Part shown: positions 1 through 11,297 of the stretch, in pieces | Layout: the number at the start of each line of letters is the position of its first letter | How positions within the stretch are numbered: the first letter of the stretch is position 1 | Assembly (NCBI GenBank): GCA_039619475.1 | Contig: CM077115.1 | Span: forward strand, 62,192,864-62,256,863 | Origin: Icerya purchasi | Taxonomy: Eukaryota > Arthropoda > Insecta > Hemiptera > Monophlebidae | DNA length: 64,000 bases | Reading direction: 5' to 3' | Notes under the pieces: generated by a model | The model's input: the letters and a program-made list of their open reading frames with translations, nothing else | Database searches by the model: none | Told to the model about the DNA's origin: nothing | Translations under genes and position numbers: made by a program

Positions 1-1972
1 TTCTTTATTTATAGACAAGACACCTTCTATAACTCGCAAGCTGATTACTTCCATGCAAAACACTTTTAGCAGCGTTTTCTACATTTCTGGAACATCATCT
101 GTTAGTTCCATGTTTTCCTGCGCGCACTGGACACATCGATTTGATAAGTTACGGTAATTTTTCAAAAGCGGCTTAATTTTTATGCGAAGAGTTTAGATCA
201 ACGAAAAACATCAGAAAAAAGAGATTGCTTTGTTTTACGTTTCGGAAAATTAATAACTTTCAGAACTTCAAAATATTTTTTTCCTGAAGTGTTTTTTTTT
301 TTTTTTTTTTTGTGTCATTGACGTTCCTTGATTCAGTGAAGGTTCTTTAGCACAACCCTAAAAAGGCTCATCTACAACTAATGCGAATACATAAAAAAAA
401 AATATGTTTTGCTTATTAATCATTTAACAACAATATTTCGATAGCTAGATGAATTAGCTGGATGAATTAGCTAGATTAATATAGTAACACATGACAGGGT
501 TGATTTTAATTTGAAGTATCTCAGCTACGCTTAATAAAAGGTACCCAATTTTTGGACTAATGTAAAAAAAATTATTTTATTTGTCATTGTTTGATTTTTT
601 TACATTATTATAAACCGCATTGGAATTGTTATTATCATTATCTGTCCCTGCATCATATACCAATGTTATTGTAATCGTTCGTCGTTATCATCTTCTGCTG
701 TAAGCGACGGTGCGCCCGAAAAACTAGTCGACTTATTTTGCAGTTGTTGCCTACGTTTCGGAGGAACAATATTCCTTCGATGGTCACTTTTTCCCGGAGA
801 AAAACTAGTATTATCTGTAGTTTTGAATGTAGGGGTATAGAGAGAGAGAGAGTCGTACAGAAAGTATATCAACAGAGCTGAACATTAAGAGTTATACTAT
901 CAGTGGTGGTAGTGGTATGACTGAGAGGAGTAAAATTAATAGCATTAGTAGTGATAGTAGCAGAGATGGGTGTTTGTAACAGATGAACTTGTGGCGTGGG
1001 TATATTAGTATTTAGTTTAATGTCCGGTGTGGTTTTAAAGTGGAGCAGCCGCTAGATTTCCTCGAGCGATTCTGTTGAGCTGCAGACTAGCTCATTATAG
1101 TGATAAGAACGAGATTCTTTTATCGTGATACAGCATTCACGAACGTGCGCTGCGCAAATGTTAAAATAGCCGATAGATTCGCTTGATACACATAGTGACA
1201 CATTTAGATAAGAAAATTCAGTGCGTTATCATTCGTAAACAGATGGATAATGTTACGAAAATAAAGAACGATCTTAGCCCCGGGAGCATTATATGAAAGA
1301 AAGCGAAGAACGCGGCACATTATTCTTTTAAAGGTTAATTTAAAAAGTTAAATTAGAAGATGCATTATCGAGAAGATAACTTTTTTCTTTCTTGAAGGTC
1401 GAAAAAACTTTCCTAATACCGGTATAGTAATGAAACGTTGTAATATTAATTTCTATAAACGGTAACATTATAAATATTTCTCTTTTCGCATATTCATTGG
1501 ACATTTGTTAACCGCTTATTCTTTTTGAAAGATGACCAGTTAAAATCAGAACGGTTTCGTACTTCTCATAAAAACTCAAGTAACGACGAAGATGGGCGCT
1601 ACCTGCAAACTAACTTGTAATACGCGAATTAAGTTGCAGCGGCGCTGTTTGAAGAACCTTGAATTATTTGAATTCTTCATCTCATACTATTACAACCTCG
1701 TTATAATGTATAAAATAAAAAACAGCAATAGTAGAATAGCATTGCTTGAAAAATAAGCAGAGGTATTTCGAAGCGAAAACCTACAATGACGGTTGATTAA
1801 ATAGATTAACTATTTTAAGTATTTGTACGGATTTATTAATGTAAAACCGGCTGTAGCGTTAGATTAACTTTCTAAAAAACTAAAAAAAAATCCTATTTTG
1901 ATGTAATTATTTTTTTTACATAAATTTTTTGATATAATATCAGTATTTTTTTAATGTACCTATATATATTAA
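1..1972. other. AT-rich DNA, no recognised gene
   Basis: No coding similarity was recognised apart from a weak exon candidate at 666-872. The stretch holds a poly-T run near 291-310, a short GA repeat near 840-851 and AT-rich low-complexity sequence. It ends in a TA-rich stretch next to the left inverted repeat arm. Confidence 0.5.
666..872 (-). CDS. Possible terminal exon of an unknown gene
   Basis: This is a 68-codon open frame on the minus strand. From about residue 14 on, its composition is protein-like: polar and charged, with PPKRRQQLQNKS and then an acidic end EDDNDERLQ before the stop. Most other ORFs here are runs of F, I, K, N and Y typical of AT-rich noncoding DNA. Reading on the minus strand, a pyrimidine-rich tract (CTCTCTCTCT followed by ACCCC) runs into CAAAACTACAG, which could be a splice acceptor inside the ORF. 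The real coding part might therefore begin at about residue 20. I recognise no domain, and chance remains a serious alternative. Confidence 0.2.
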   Translation of the reverse strand: MIYFLYDSLSLYTPTFKTTDNTSFSPGKSDHRRNIVPPKRRQQLQNKSTSFSGAPSLTAEDDNDERLQ

Positions 1973-2388
1973 TTACAACGTAATTCTTAGGCTACCCCCC
2001 ATTCGAAAAAATGTCCCAATTTTATGTAACGCTAAATGTCCCAAAAAAATGTCCCAATTTGATGTAACGTTTGTTATATTTTGTAGGATTTTTGTTATTG
2101 TTATTTAAAAAATGTCACAATTTTATGTAACGAAATATGTAACGATAAATGTAACGAAAAAATGTCTTAATTTTATATAACGCGGAAGTTAAATGTTAGA
2201 ATAGGACTTTTGTGGTTATGTTTTGTTTTTGTTTTTTTTTGTGTTGATGCCAGTAAGAATTACGTTGTAAATTTTGATCATTTTATACAAAGTATAGAAG
2301 AGAAAGAGACAGAAATGTAAGCAAGAGGGGTCAAGGGGCACGGCCCCTTGCGAGGCCAAAATGGCCGAGTTTTTATATATATATATAT
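1973..2388 (+). repeat. Left arm of a long inverted repeat, containing a MITE
   Basis: The reverse complement of this segment recurs at 5976-6404 with high identity. The arm has two parts. The outer part, 1973-2270, is bounded by a 17-bp inverted repeat (TTACAACGTAATTCTTA at 1973-1989, its complement at 2254-2270) and carries repeats of the form ATGTCCCAATTTTATGTAACG-like units, so it looks like a ~298-bp MITE. The inner part, 2271-2388, contains two hairpins (AAGGGGC/GCCCCTT and GGCCAAAATGGCC) and ends in a TA microsatellite. No transposase is encoded in it. Confidence 0.75.
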
Positions 2389-3180
2389 ATGACTGCGCAT
2401 AGAGAAAGGGACCTAAGCGTCAAAAAACCGAATTTTTTTTCTTCTCATAATTTAGTGTGTACAAAGTCGGAGAATTGAAAAAAATTAATTACAAGTCTCT
2501 AAAATCAATTTTGAGGAAGATAGAGCCGTTAAAATGGGGAAAATTACAACAAAATTTAAAAAATTTCATTTCACCGATTAAGCGTTTATTTAATGCACTA
2601 CAAAACTTATAATTACTTACAAAAATAAGGAAAAAAGAAGAAAAATTATTATTCTCATCATAATTATCGAAGCTGGACAATGACGAGATAGAGCAATTAT
2701 CATCATTATCATCGGGATGAATTGATATCGGTTTTCCATCTCTTCAAATTCGTCTATCATAATAATTTTCTAATACAGTTATAATTATCAGTAATATTTC
2801 GATTTCTCATCGTGTACGACATACAGAAATAATTATTATAAAATATTTTACCTAATGATTTCACAATAAATAAAAACCGAAAAACAAGCGAGAAGTTCCA
2901 CAACTGAAATAATATTCGATATAATTGTTTCAAAAAAATATGTAAACGACTGAAAATTAAATAATAACGTTATTAAAATTATGAAACGAGTTTACTCGAT
3001 TTGAAAGAGTAACATGCGCACTAAATCCCAATAGCCTGCGTTCCCAAGCTTATATCGTGCCATCTAACGTGAGAAATGCGCGGGATGTATGAATCGAATA
3101 ACTAACTTTGAACTTTAAACAGCCCTCCTGAAAAATTTCATTTTCTACGCTTAGTCCATGTGCAATCACATATATTCAAT
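2389..3180. other. AT-rich DNA, no recognised feature
   Basis: No coding similarity, repeat pair or RNA gene was recognised. The minus-strand ORF at 2489-2680 is rich in F, N and K and looks random. Confidence 0.5.
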
Positions 3181-3189
3181 ATTTTCACA

Positions 3190-4200
3190 TTATAAAAGTT
3201 ACTTTCCGATTCCCTAAAAGTTGAGTAATTATACTGTTAACTTTGTATTTTGCTTTTGATAGCTCCAAAACAACGGACGGTACGGGAGCTGCCTTTTTGA
3301 TCCCATCACTCAACTATTTTGAATCTTATAAACTGCCTTCCTTCTACTTCATATTTACCGCGGAGTCCTCTGCTATCCTTCGTGCTATCCGATACATTTC
3401 TTCCAACAACGGCTCCAATAAATTTCTGACAGTCTCGGATTCTAAAGATGTTCTACTGTCTATCGCCTCTCCTCTTCCTTGTCATTCCTCAGATTTCATA
3501 ATTCTCCTGATTCGTTCTCCCGTCACTAGATTGTATAGCGTTCGTTCTATTCAAATCGATTTCTTATGGTCCCCTAGTCATGTTGGCATTGAGGGCAATG
3601 AATTGGTTGATTCATTAGCTCGATCTTCCGACTACCGGTCAATTTCTATTCAAATTTTCTTCTTACAATCTTAACGTTCTTTACAGGAATTTCCATCGTA
3701 GGCGATGGTACGATATTTATATCCTCTTTTATTCTTGAATCCTGATCCTTCTATCTTAGTATCCAAACTCATCTTCCTCCGTACCCTTGGTATTCCCCCA
3801 TCTCTCGCGCTTTCTTATCTCTTCCATTTGCAGGCTTCGCCTAGATCATAGTCGTCTTCTGGCATCCTCTTTTCACTTTTCTATGTCCTCTTCTCCTTTT
3901 TGTTCCTTCCATCCGGATGATTCTGATCTACTCTGCGATACAAATCGCATTTTCTTTGAATGCGCGTCTGTGTATCTATAAAACGCTCTCACTTCTATAG
4001 TCAACTTCTGAAACTCGGTCTGCTTACTCCATGCAGTGCTTCTTTTATTCTTTCACTTCCACCCCCGGCAATCATTCCTATTATAGCGTCCTTCATTACC
4101 TCTATCTCCAGTAATGTTCAATTCAAATTCGTTTTTCCCGCTCTCTCACTAACACAACCTAATGCTGGGTAATGCCCTCGACTGGCAATCCCAAAAAAAG
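3190..4200 (+). pseudogene. LINE relic: RNase H domain and 3' end (I-type)
   Basis: The open frame at 3243-3674 encodes an RNase H domain with all four acidic positions: Asp6 (FAFDSSK), Glu41 (AESSAILRAI), Asp66 (SDSKDVL) and Asp123 in SHVGIEGNELVDSLA. Frameshifted pieces follow at 3787-3981 (RLRLDHSRLLASSF, then a Cys/His-rich stretch ending FFECASV) and 3980-4172. This is the usual C-terminal end of RNase H-bearing LINE ORF2 proteins. The reverse transcriptase is missing, so the copy is 5'-truncated. The 3' end reads ATCCCAAAAAAAG followed by short ATGAA-like repeats. Related relics lie at 32725-33600 (plus) and 53142-53645 (minus). The clade assignment (I group) is inferred from the RNase H. 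Confidence 0.8.
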
Positions 4201-4299
4201 TTAATGAATGAAAATAATTTTGATTTTTAATTTTGTAAATTTTACAGTTGGTTGTTTGTTTTGTTTTTTAGAAATTAGTTTAAACTTGTTTCGTAAGTG

Positions 4300-5870
4300 T
4301 GTTTTTGATACATAAGGTAGATTTTTTTTTAAATCGAAAATTTCTATTATTTAAGCAAAAGTATATATTTAATTTGTATATCGCATTGCACTAGAAGTAC
4401 CTATAAAGTATAGTTTAACATGAAATATATTAAAATAAGTTCAGTGGATTTAAAGTTACATAATATTATGTAAAAAAAGGTACCAAATGGGGTAGGTAGC
4501 TATAATAATAGACGGGTACGTTGTATTACAGTGTGACAACTTATCCGACGGCAATTACTTTAAACAGTGTCAGAGAAACGTATAAGAAGGACAAATACAA
4601 AATTATTCTACATAGGTAATAATGCCGTGTAAATATTTAAGGAAGACATTGAGAAGCATCAAAATAACCGCTTATACGGAAAAACATAATATTAACTTCA
4701 CGACTTTGCCTATTTTCTCAAGAAAATAGAAAACAATAAGGCTGTGTTGTGATTTATATTTAAACATGGAACTGGGAAATGTCATCACAAACAAATCTTT
4801 TATTTTAGTTGAATTTTTCACATTTTTTTTTTTTTAGATGAGGAAAATAATTTAAGCAAAAAGTGTATTGGACCGAAAATGATATTTAATGATAAGCAAG
4901 AAGAAGAGCTTGCAAGTTACGCAAAACGGTGTTCAGAAATATATGTTGGCTTAACAATTTTTATTAGGCAGCCATATATCGCATCTTCATATTCCGATGC
5001 TACAATTCTGTAAGGAAAATGATGTAGTGTCATCATTTCTACTTCATACGTCACACCGTTTACAAAACCCTTCGATAAATTAGTTTACGATCTGTTTAAA
5101 CATTACATAAACTTTGCAATTGACGGTTGATTAATAACGCACCCGGGAAAAAGTATGGGGATATGTGACATTCCCGGAACAATTAAAGACGCATTTCCCA
5201 CTAAGTAATATATAAAAAGGTTTCTCAGTAGTAGGGTGTATGGCCTTTCAACTTGGATATTTTTCACGATGAAGACTTTATTCCACCATTAACCACAGAC
5301 AGACCAGATTCATCGGAAAACCGCAAGAATAATCTTATATCGGATAATTTAGAGGATACCCAACTTGAATGTCATCAACTGTGTTAGCCCATAAAATTTA
5401 AGACCTTTCGCAACAGTTAGAGAGGACATACGAGGAAGAAAAAAACCAGAACTTATAAAGTGTTCCGTTTTAACATCTACGCCTGTCAAAGCGATATTAG
5501 AAGAAAAAGGAAAATCAAAGGAAGCAGAAAGAGATTAAAAAGAAACAATGTGAAGAGCGACGCCAAAAAGGAAAACAATTGTTCAGAGCTGAAAAGATTA
5601 ATAAAAAGCAGATAAGGTGCAATTTCTTTGAAATCGAGGATGAGGACAACAGTACAGATGAGTCATGTATGTATTGTTTAAGGCAGTGGTCTTAGTCTAA
5701 TAAAGGAGATAAATTGGGTTCGATGTCTTTTATGTAGACGGTGGGCACATACTAAGTGTATTCTGGGGATGATTTATATTCCGCATGTAAGAACAGTAAT
5801 AGCCCTTAAAAATCTGAATTATTCGTAATATGCGACAGAGCATTTTTAAACTTTTTATATTATTTTGTTT
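4300..5870 (+). pseudogene. Pogo/jerky-type transposase relic with PHD finger (copy A)
   Basis: This decayed, internally deleted transposase can be followed through several frames. It starts at 4622 with MPCKYLRKT, the usual beginning of pogo/jerky-like transposases. A helix-turn-helix piece follows (IFNDKQEEELASYAKRC, ~4880-4935). Sequence then jumps directly to the second catalytic region, where the expected Asp reads Gly (LLGSHISH, ~4965), and to the third (LLHTSHRLQ and the following PFDKLVYDLFKHY, ~5040-5110). The characteristic VWPFN-like block lies near 5238, then a basic linker. A PHD-like end follows: CMYC at 5665 and WVRCLLCRRWAHTKC at 5714-5760. Stops and frameshifts are numerous. 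The first catalytic Asp is absent. Closest relative in the window: copy C (37568-39765). Confidence 0.8.
4514..4547. promoter_or_regulatory. Convergent motif pair upstream of copy A
   Basis: GGGTACGTTGTATTACA is followed at once by the inverted relative TGTGACAACTTATCCG (4532-4547). The pair ends about 75 bp before the presumed start codon at 4622. The same arrangement occurs upstream of copies B, C and D. A role as transposase-binding operator is inference. Confidence 0.55.
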
Positions 5871-5975
5871 GCATTTTTTTTTTTCAATTTTTAATACGTA
5901 CGTATTGTTTATATTTTAGTATTAATAATAACATTACTAGTATTATTATACAAATTCGTTAAAGTATCATTGTTT

Positions 5976-6404
5976 TATATATATATATATATATACATAT
6001 AACTCGGCCATTTTGGCCTCGCAAGGGGCTGTGCCCCTTGACCCCTCTTGCTTTCATTTCTGTCTCTTTCTCTTCTATACTTTGTATAAAATGATCAAAA
6101 TTTACAACGTAATTCTTACTAGCATCAACACACACAAAAAATAACATAACCACAAAAATCCTATTCTATCATTTAACTTCTGTTATATAAAATTAAGACA
6201 TTTTTTCGTCATATTTTTCATTACATATTTCATTACATAAAATTGTGACATTTTTTAAATAACAATAACAAAAATCCTACAAAATATAACAAACGTTACA
6301 TAAAATTGGGACATTTTTCTGGGAAATTTTTTTGGGACATTTTGCGTTACATAAAATTAGGACATTTTTTCGAATGGGGGTAGAGCCTAAGAATTACGTT
6401 GTAA
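5976..6404 (-). repeat. Right arm of the long inverted repeat
   Basis: This is the reverse complement of 1973-2388. The inner part (5976-6101) starts with a TA microsatellite and contains the GGCC and GGGGC hairpins. The outer part (6102-6404) is the MITE bounded by the 17-bp inverted repeat at 6102-6118 and 6388-6404. The two arms face each other and span 4.4 kb including copy A. Confidence 0.75.
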
Positions 6405-9400
6405 TTAATATACATGTATATGTATATATATATATATATATATATAATTATATTCACTTTGATTATCTCAGATTTATTATAAAATTATAAAAACTATTAC
6501 TTTTTTCAATTTATAAACATATAATGCCTAGGTTTTTTTTATTAAGTATACCTACTATTATTTTTAAACATACGATAATATATTATATGCATATTTTAAA
6601 ACTTTTAAAATATCTAAATTTGTAACAACTTACCCGACATTTATACCAACTTACCCCGTAGGTGGAAAATATTGTTATAAGTTGTGTTGTCTGAATAACT
6701 TTTTTGTTTTCTCAATACAGAAATGTATTTTTGTACGGTATACAAGAATGCTGATAAAGAATCAGGACATTTGAACATATTTTATTCAATATCATTACGT
6801 ATGCAACAGAGCAGTATAAAATAAAAAATGTAATAATTTTAACAACTTACCCCGCAACTATATCTTCTTTTTTTTTTTTTCAATTTTAAAACAAATTTCG
6901 TAAACAAATACATTTATTTATAATATATTAATAAATAGTTTAAGTATGAAAGTATTTACTTAAAAAACTAATATTTAGCGTGTAAACACGACGACATATC
7001 ATAATTATTCTAATCGCGCGTTTAGCGATTTTATATACTACTATTCCGAAATCGTCAGAAATGCAGTATTTCTGAATCATTTATAGCTACTTTCTTTTCG
7101 GAGCACAAAAATTTTCCAATGCTACATTGTAAATGATCGACAGCCTGTTTTCGATTTTTACTTTTGTACGATATAGCTGCACTGATTGCGATTAATTTGC
7201 GAGCACATGTTCTTCTGCTTGAATTTTATATGGGGAAAGTTGTTAATATTAATTTTTTTCCCATCTTTTATAGTAATAAATTACCGCTTTGTTATTTCAT
7301 TAAAATCTCCGAACTTACGGTAATGTTTTATGTATTTACTTTTACGCGATTGTTTAAAAAGAAAATAAATTCGCCATTTTTGTAACAAATATTTACGATC
7401 GAGAAAATGCGCTGTATTCCTTAATAACTTTCTTTTTATTAAATTATTTTTATTCTCCTAAAACACTTTCACACTACATTATGTAAAGAAACTATAATAT
7501 ACTTCAAACTATTGCAAATTTCATTTGATACTTATTCCGTTAATTTCATTTCAAATATGCCATTTTAAAATATTTTTTGTAGATTTTTAATGTTTAATAA
7601 AAATCTTATTTAAAATCTATACGTATGCCGTAGTTTTTAAAAAAATAGTAACGATTTATAACTTTGCAAAATTTCAATTGAATATGTGACGACTGATAAA
7701 AATACGGAGTGTTTAAAATACAATTTCCCTTAAGTAGACTGAATTCCTCCTGGTTGTTGTTCAAAAATTTTAAACAGATACATAAACTTTTTTTTATATA
7801 TTAATGTGAACCCTGCCGATTATATTTTTCACAAGTTGCATTGAATAATAATAATAATAATAATAATAATTTTATATCGTAATTTAGGTTTAGTACATTA
7901 GCCATTTCAAATATGCTCTTTATAATAGGGCGAGACGGCAGCCTTGCTGACGATTAATTCCGGAATAGTATACAAAAACAACCAGTAGACAAAAATGTTG
8001 ATCATTAGACGAGTTTAAAATATTACTCGTATTCTAAAGAGTGAAACAGAGATTTTGCTTTCGGCGAATTACTAAGAACATGCTTCGCCGTCGTCCTCTA
8101 GGCCTGTGTCCGAAGGATTTTGTAAATATCAAGCCGCGGGGGGTGGTGGTATGTTTTTTAATTTGCCGATACGTATTGTGTTCGACCCGAAGAAAGTGAC
8201 TGTGAATTTTGCTTTGTTTAAATTTTTCTCAACGGCCTACCGCGTGTTGATAGAAACGACAAATGGTGACATTGACGTTATTGTACGCGTACGCGTTATT
8301 TTTGTTTCCTTTTTTAAACTACCACTTCAGTCCCTTTTTTTTCTTCCTTCTTTTTTTAAAACGAAAACAAATAAGGACAGCAAAAGGAGAAAAAAAGCCA
8401 AAGAAAAAGAAGAACGACAAGTAAGTCGTAAATTTTATTCGCTCCGCGTAAACTATTGTTTGTGTTGCGCTGCTGCTGAACGGATGAACATAGATAAGAT
8501 TCATTAATCAAGGTGGTAGAAAGAATAGATAAAAGAAAACGAAGGTGAATTATGCTGGTAGCGAAGACGACTGCGCGGGAAGTCGCCAAGAAATTTCCCC
8601 TAGAAAAATATGCCCCAAGTGGTGGTCACCCGAAATCGACGTCCTGTGACATGTTCTCTTCCTTTCTGTACTCGCCTATAATGGTCTAGATAGCACCCAT
8701 TCGGATGACTGCAATTTCGCTTTCTATGAAAACTATTGTCTGTCTTTTTAAGCAATCCGAAAAGTCGCAACCAGCGAGAATTTCGCCTTAGCTGACCGTA
8801 ATATAACGTTGCTTTATAAACGGACCGGAGAAAAAAAGAAAAAGTCTCTCAATCATTTTGAAACAAGCGAAATTTCTTAAATTTGCCGAATTACTTTGAA
8901 CATTTATAACTGAGGAAATTCTATTTTTCATCGTTCGATCAATATACACTTAAGAAATAGAATTAATTATAAAACGCAAAAGGTCGCGAGCACCGGAACA
9001 CAGTCGCTGTTCTGGCACCGCACGTCAAATTTTAATTACGTAACCGGGGTGGTATTTATATTTCGGTAAATTTTTGTATACCTTACTAATTTTATCAAAA
9101 AAAAAAAAACAATCTAGCGAGGCCGGAAGTCGAATTATTTGAGCGCCGTTGACGTATTACACTCGTGTTCCGTATTTCTTATAAGGTTAATTGTTTTACT
9201 CGACGTTCCCCGGGTGTTGGTAGCAACATAGAATTCTCACTGTAAACTTATTGTTTGTCCGAAGTGTTTTTATTAAAATTTTTACTTTGAAGTATTCAAG
9301 TTTTAAGAAGACTCTGTTGTGAAAACATTGGAAAACTGTGTTAACAGACGCGGATTATCATCTGGAAAGCAGTTGTTACGATGAAAGTAGTTAAAGATAT

Positions 9401-9472
9401 AAGTGAAGATATTTTAGGCGCGAAGATGCCGAGCAAAAATAACAGAGAAGTATGTTAAGTATGCAATATTGC

Positions 9473-9509
<37 letters not shown>

Positions 9510-9867
9510 TTCACAAAATTATGCGGAACATAATAAAATTATCAAAAAGAATTATCCAAAAAAAAATATACAAATCACATTAAAAAATATTACAAAAACA
9601 TCGACTAATTTCGACGAACTACCGTCATTATATCGAAATGTTAGTTAATTATTCACACAATCATAACTTATTTGGCTATTAATCTAGTTAGAATAAATAT
9701 TATTATTTAGATGACTATATCGATCTTAATTTAATTATAATTTTATTGTTCAAAGTGTGGATTATTCTGGGGTAATTTTGTACATTTATAATTTTATACT
9801 TAAATTTATTAATGTAGTATTTTTGTGCAGTAGTTAATAATTAACATTATCTCGTAAATAATTTTTA
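6405..9867. other. AT-rich DNA with scattered transposon motifs
   Basis: No gene was recognised. There are three minus-oriented copies of the pogo-PHD motif: TGTAACAACTTACCCG at 6621, a variant at 6643-6658 and another at 6839-6853. These may be the remains of copy A's 3' end, separated from it by the right inverted arm. Simple repeats include TA runs (6421-6446, 9474-9500) and an AAT run (about 7844-7870). The ORFs at 8106-8589 overlap on both strands and are low-complexity. Confidence 0.5.
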
Positions 9868-10065
9868 CTACAATAATATCATTTTTTTAATGTAAAAAGT
9901 GTGTAATATTATGTTTTGTTTTAATCTTAAATTCTTAGTAACTGTCGATTTTTCCATACATTTATTATTAATGGCACATTCCTTGCATCTTATATTAAAT
10001 AAACGGTTTGTTCGGCTAATATAGAATTTTTCGCATGTTGCACAAGTAAACATATACTATATACC
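9868..10065 (-). pseudogene. GIY-YIG endonuclease relic (Penelope-like)
   Basis: On the minus strand, the reading MFTCATCEKFYISRTNRLFNIR, continuing CKECAINNK, matches the start of the GIY-YIG endonuclease domain found at the C-terminus of Penelope-like elements (pattern: C..C.KFYIGQT.R.F..R.KEH). The conserved Gly of YIG reads Ser and the Gln of GQT reads Arg, so catalysis is doubtful. Only ~60 codons survive, then an AT-rich tail. It lies head to head with the LINE relic at 10118, so the two come from different insertions. Confidence 0.5.
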
Positions 10066-10075
10066 AGGTATATTA

Positions 10076-10112
10076 TAATTATTACTATTATTATTATTAT
10101 TATTATTATTAT
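10076..10112. repeat. ATT microsatellite
   Basis: A run of ATT/TTA triplets lies between the GIY-YIG relic and the LINE relic. Confidence 0.9.
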
Positions 10113-10117
10113 TCTGG

Positions 10118-11260
10118 TTGCACCATAATCAACTATTTATTAATCTAAATAAAACTAAATTAATTATTTATAGTCACATACCGCAATTTAAATTTAATGA
10201 TTTCAAAATTTTTTGGGAAAATAATGCTCCCCTGTATAGAGTGTATGAGATAAAATATTTAGGTGTTCAACTAGACTGTAAACTGTTTTGGGATAAACAT
10301 CCAATTTATCTTGCACCGAAAATTAGAAAATTAAACTATATCGACTTTATTGTCTAAGCAAATTTTTCAATACTATACATCTCCGTAAACTATATATTGC
10401 TTTATACCAACCCTTATTAAGCTACGGAATCATGCACTAGGGCAAAGCTGCTGACCACCATTTAAAACATTTGATTCAACCCCAAAAAAATGTTGTAAAT
10501 CTACTTGGCAGAGATCTGGACACAGTTGTAGATTATAATATTATACATCTTTCAAAACTCTATGAATTACAACTACTTATGTTCGTTCTTAAAAATAAAA
10601 CAAAATTTAATATTTCGGTTATGCAAAGTATTACTAGATCAGCGGGCGAAGAATTAGCAGTATTACCGAATATTAACAAATACCACATCCGAAATCAATC
10701 TATATATGTGGGTCCTAAACTTTTTAATTCTTTACCTTCCACTTTAAAAATACAACTAAAAAACTACAAAAAGCGTCGAAAAATTCTTTTATCATACTTA
10801 CTACCTTAACCATAGCACAGATAAGGAAAAATAAAATTAGAAACGAGAGTAGAGCTAAGGAAAGAAAGAAACAGATAATTCATGAAGAGGGAAAAGGAAA
10901 GGGGAAAAAAAAAAAAAAAAAAAAAAAAAAGCTCACCAAATTTTAACTTATTTAATTTTCAACTTACTACTTCTGTAATAGTAAGTACAGTTTTTGTATA
11001 TACGTATTTAATTAGAGTGCACATATGTATAAGAATGTCTAAATGTATAAATGCATCTGATTGTATGTTTGAGTGTGCATGTTACATATAATTGCAGTTT
11101 TTAATATTACTTTGTTTAAGAAACTTTTATTTTAGTTCAAAATTTTTTATTGTTTACATATTTTGTTTAAAAAACTTTTATTTTATTTTGTTTCAAAATT
11201 TTTTATTTTTTTGGTTGTTTACAATAGCCATCGCTCGCGCAAACTTGCGCATAGATGGAT

Positions 11261-11295
<35 letters not shown>
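10118..11295 (+). pseudogene. LINE relic: reverse transcriptase C-terminal part (CR1/Jockey-like)
   Basis: The frame at 10118-10357 encodes LHHNQLFINLNKTKLIIYS and then IKYLGVQLD...LFWDKH, the segment just after the RT active site in CR1/Jockey-type LINEs. After a frameshift near 10345 the thumb and C-terminus continue to 10809 (ALYQPLLSYGIMH, then IQPQKNVVNLL, FNSLPSTLK and a lysine-rich end). The YADD catalytic motif is not present, so the copy is 5'-truncated. The ORF ends with TAA at 10807-10809. A 3' untranslated part probably runs to the TAA microsatellite at about 11262-11293, a common LINE tail; that extension is inferred. Confidence 0.7.

Positions 11296-11297
<2 letters not shown>

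Noticed and set aside
8106..8589. Overlapping ORFs of 133, 61 and 77 codons
   Set aside because: They lie on both strands over a poly-T/poly-A-rich tract, and the composition is low-complexity without any domain.
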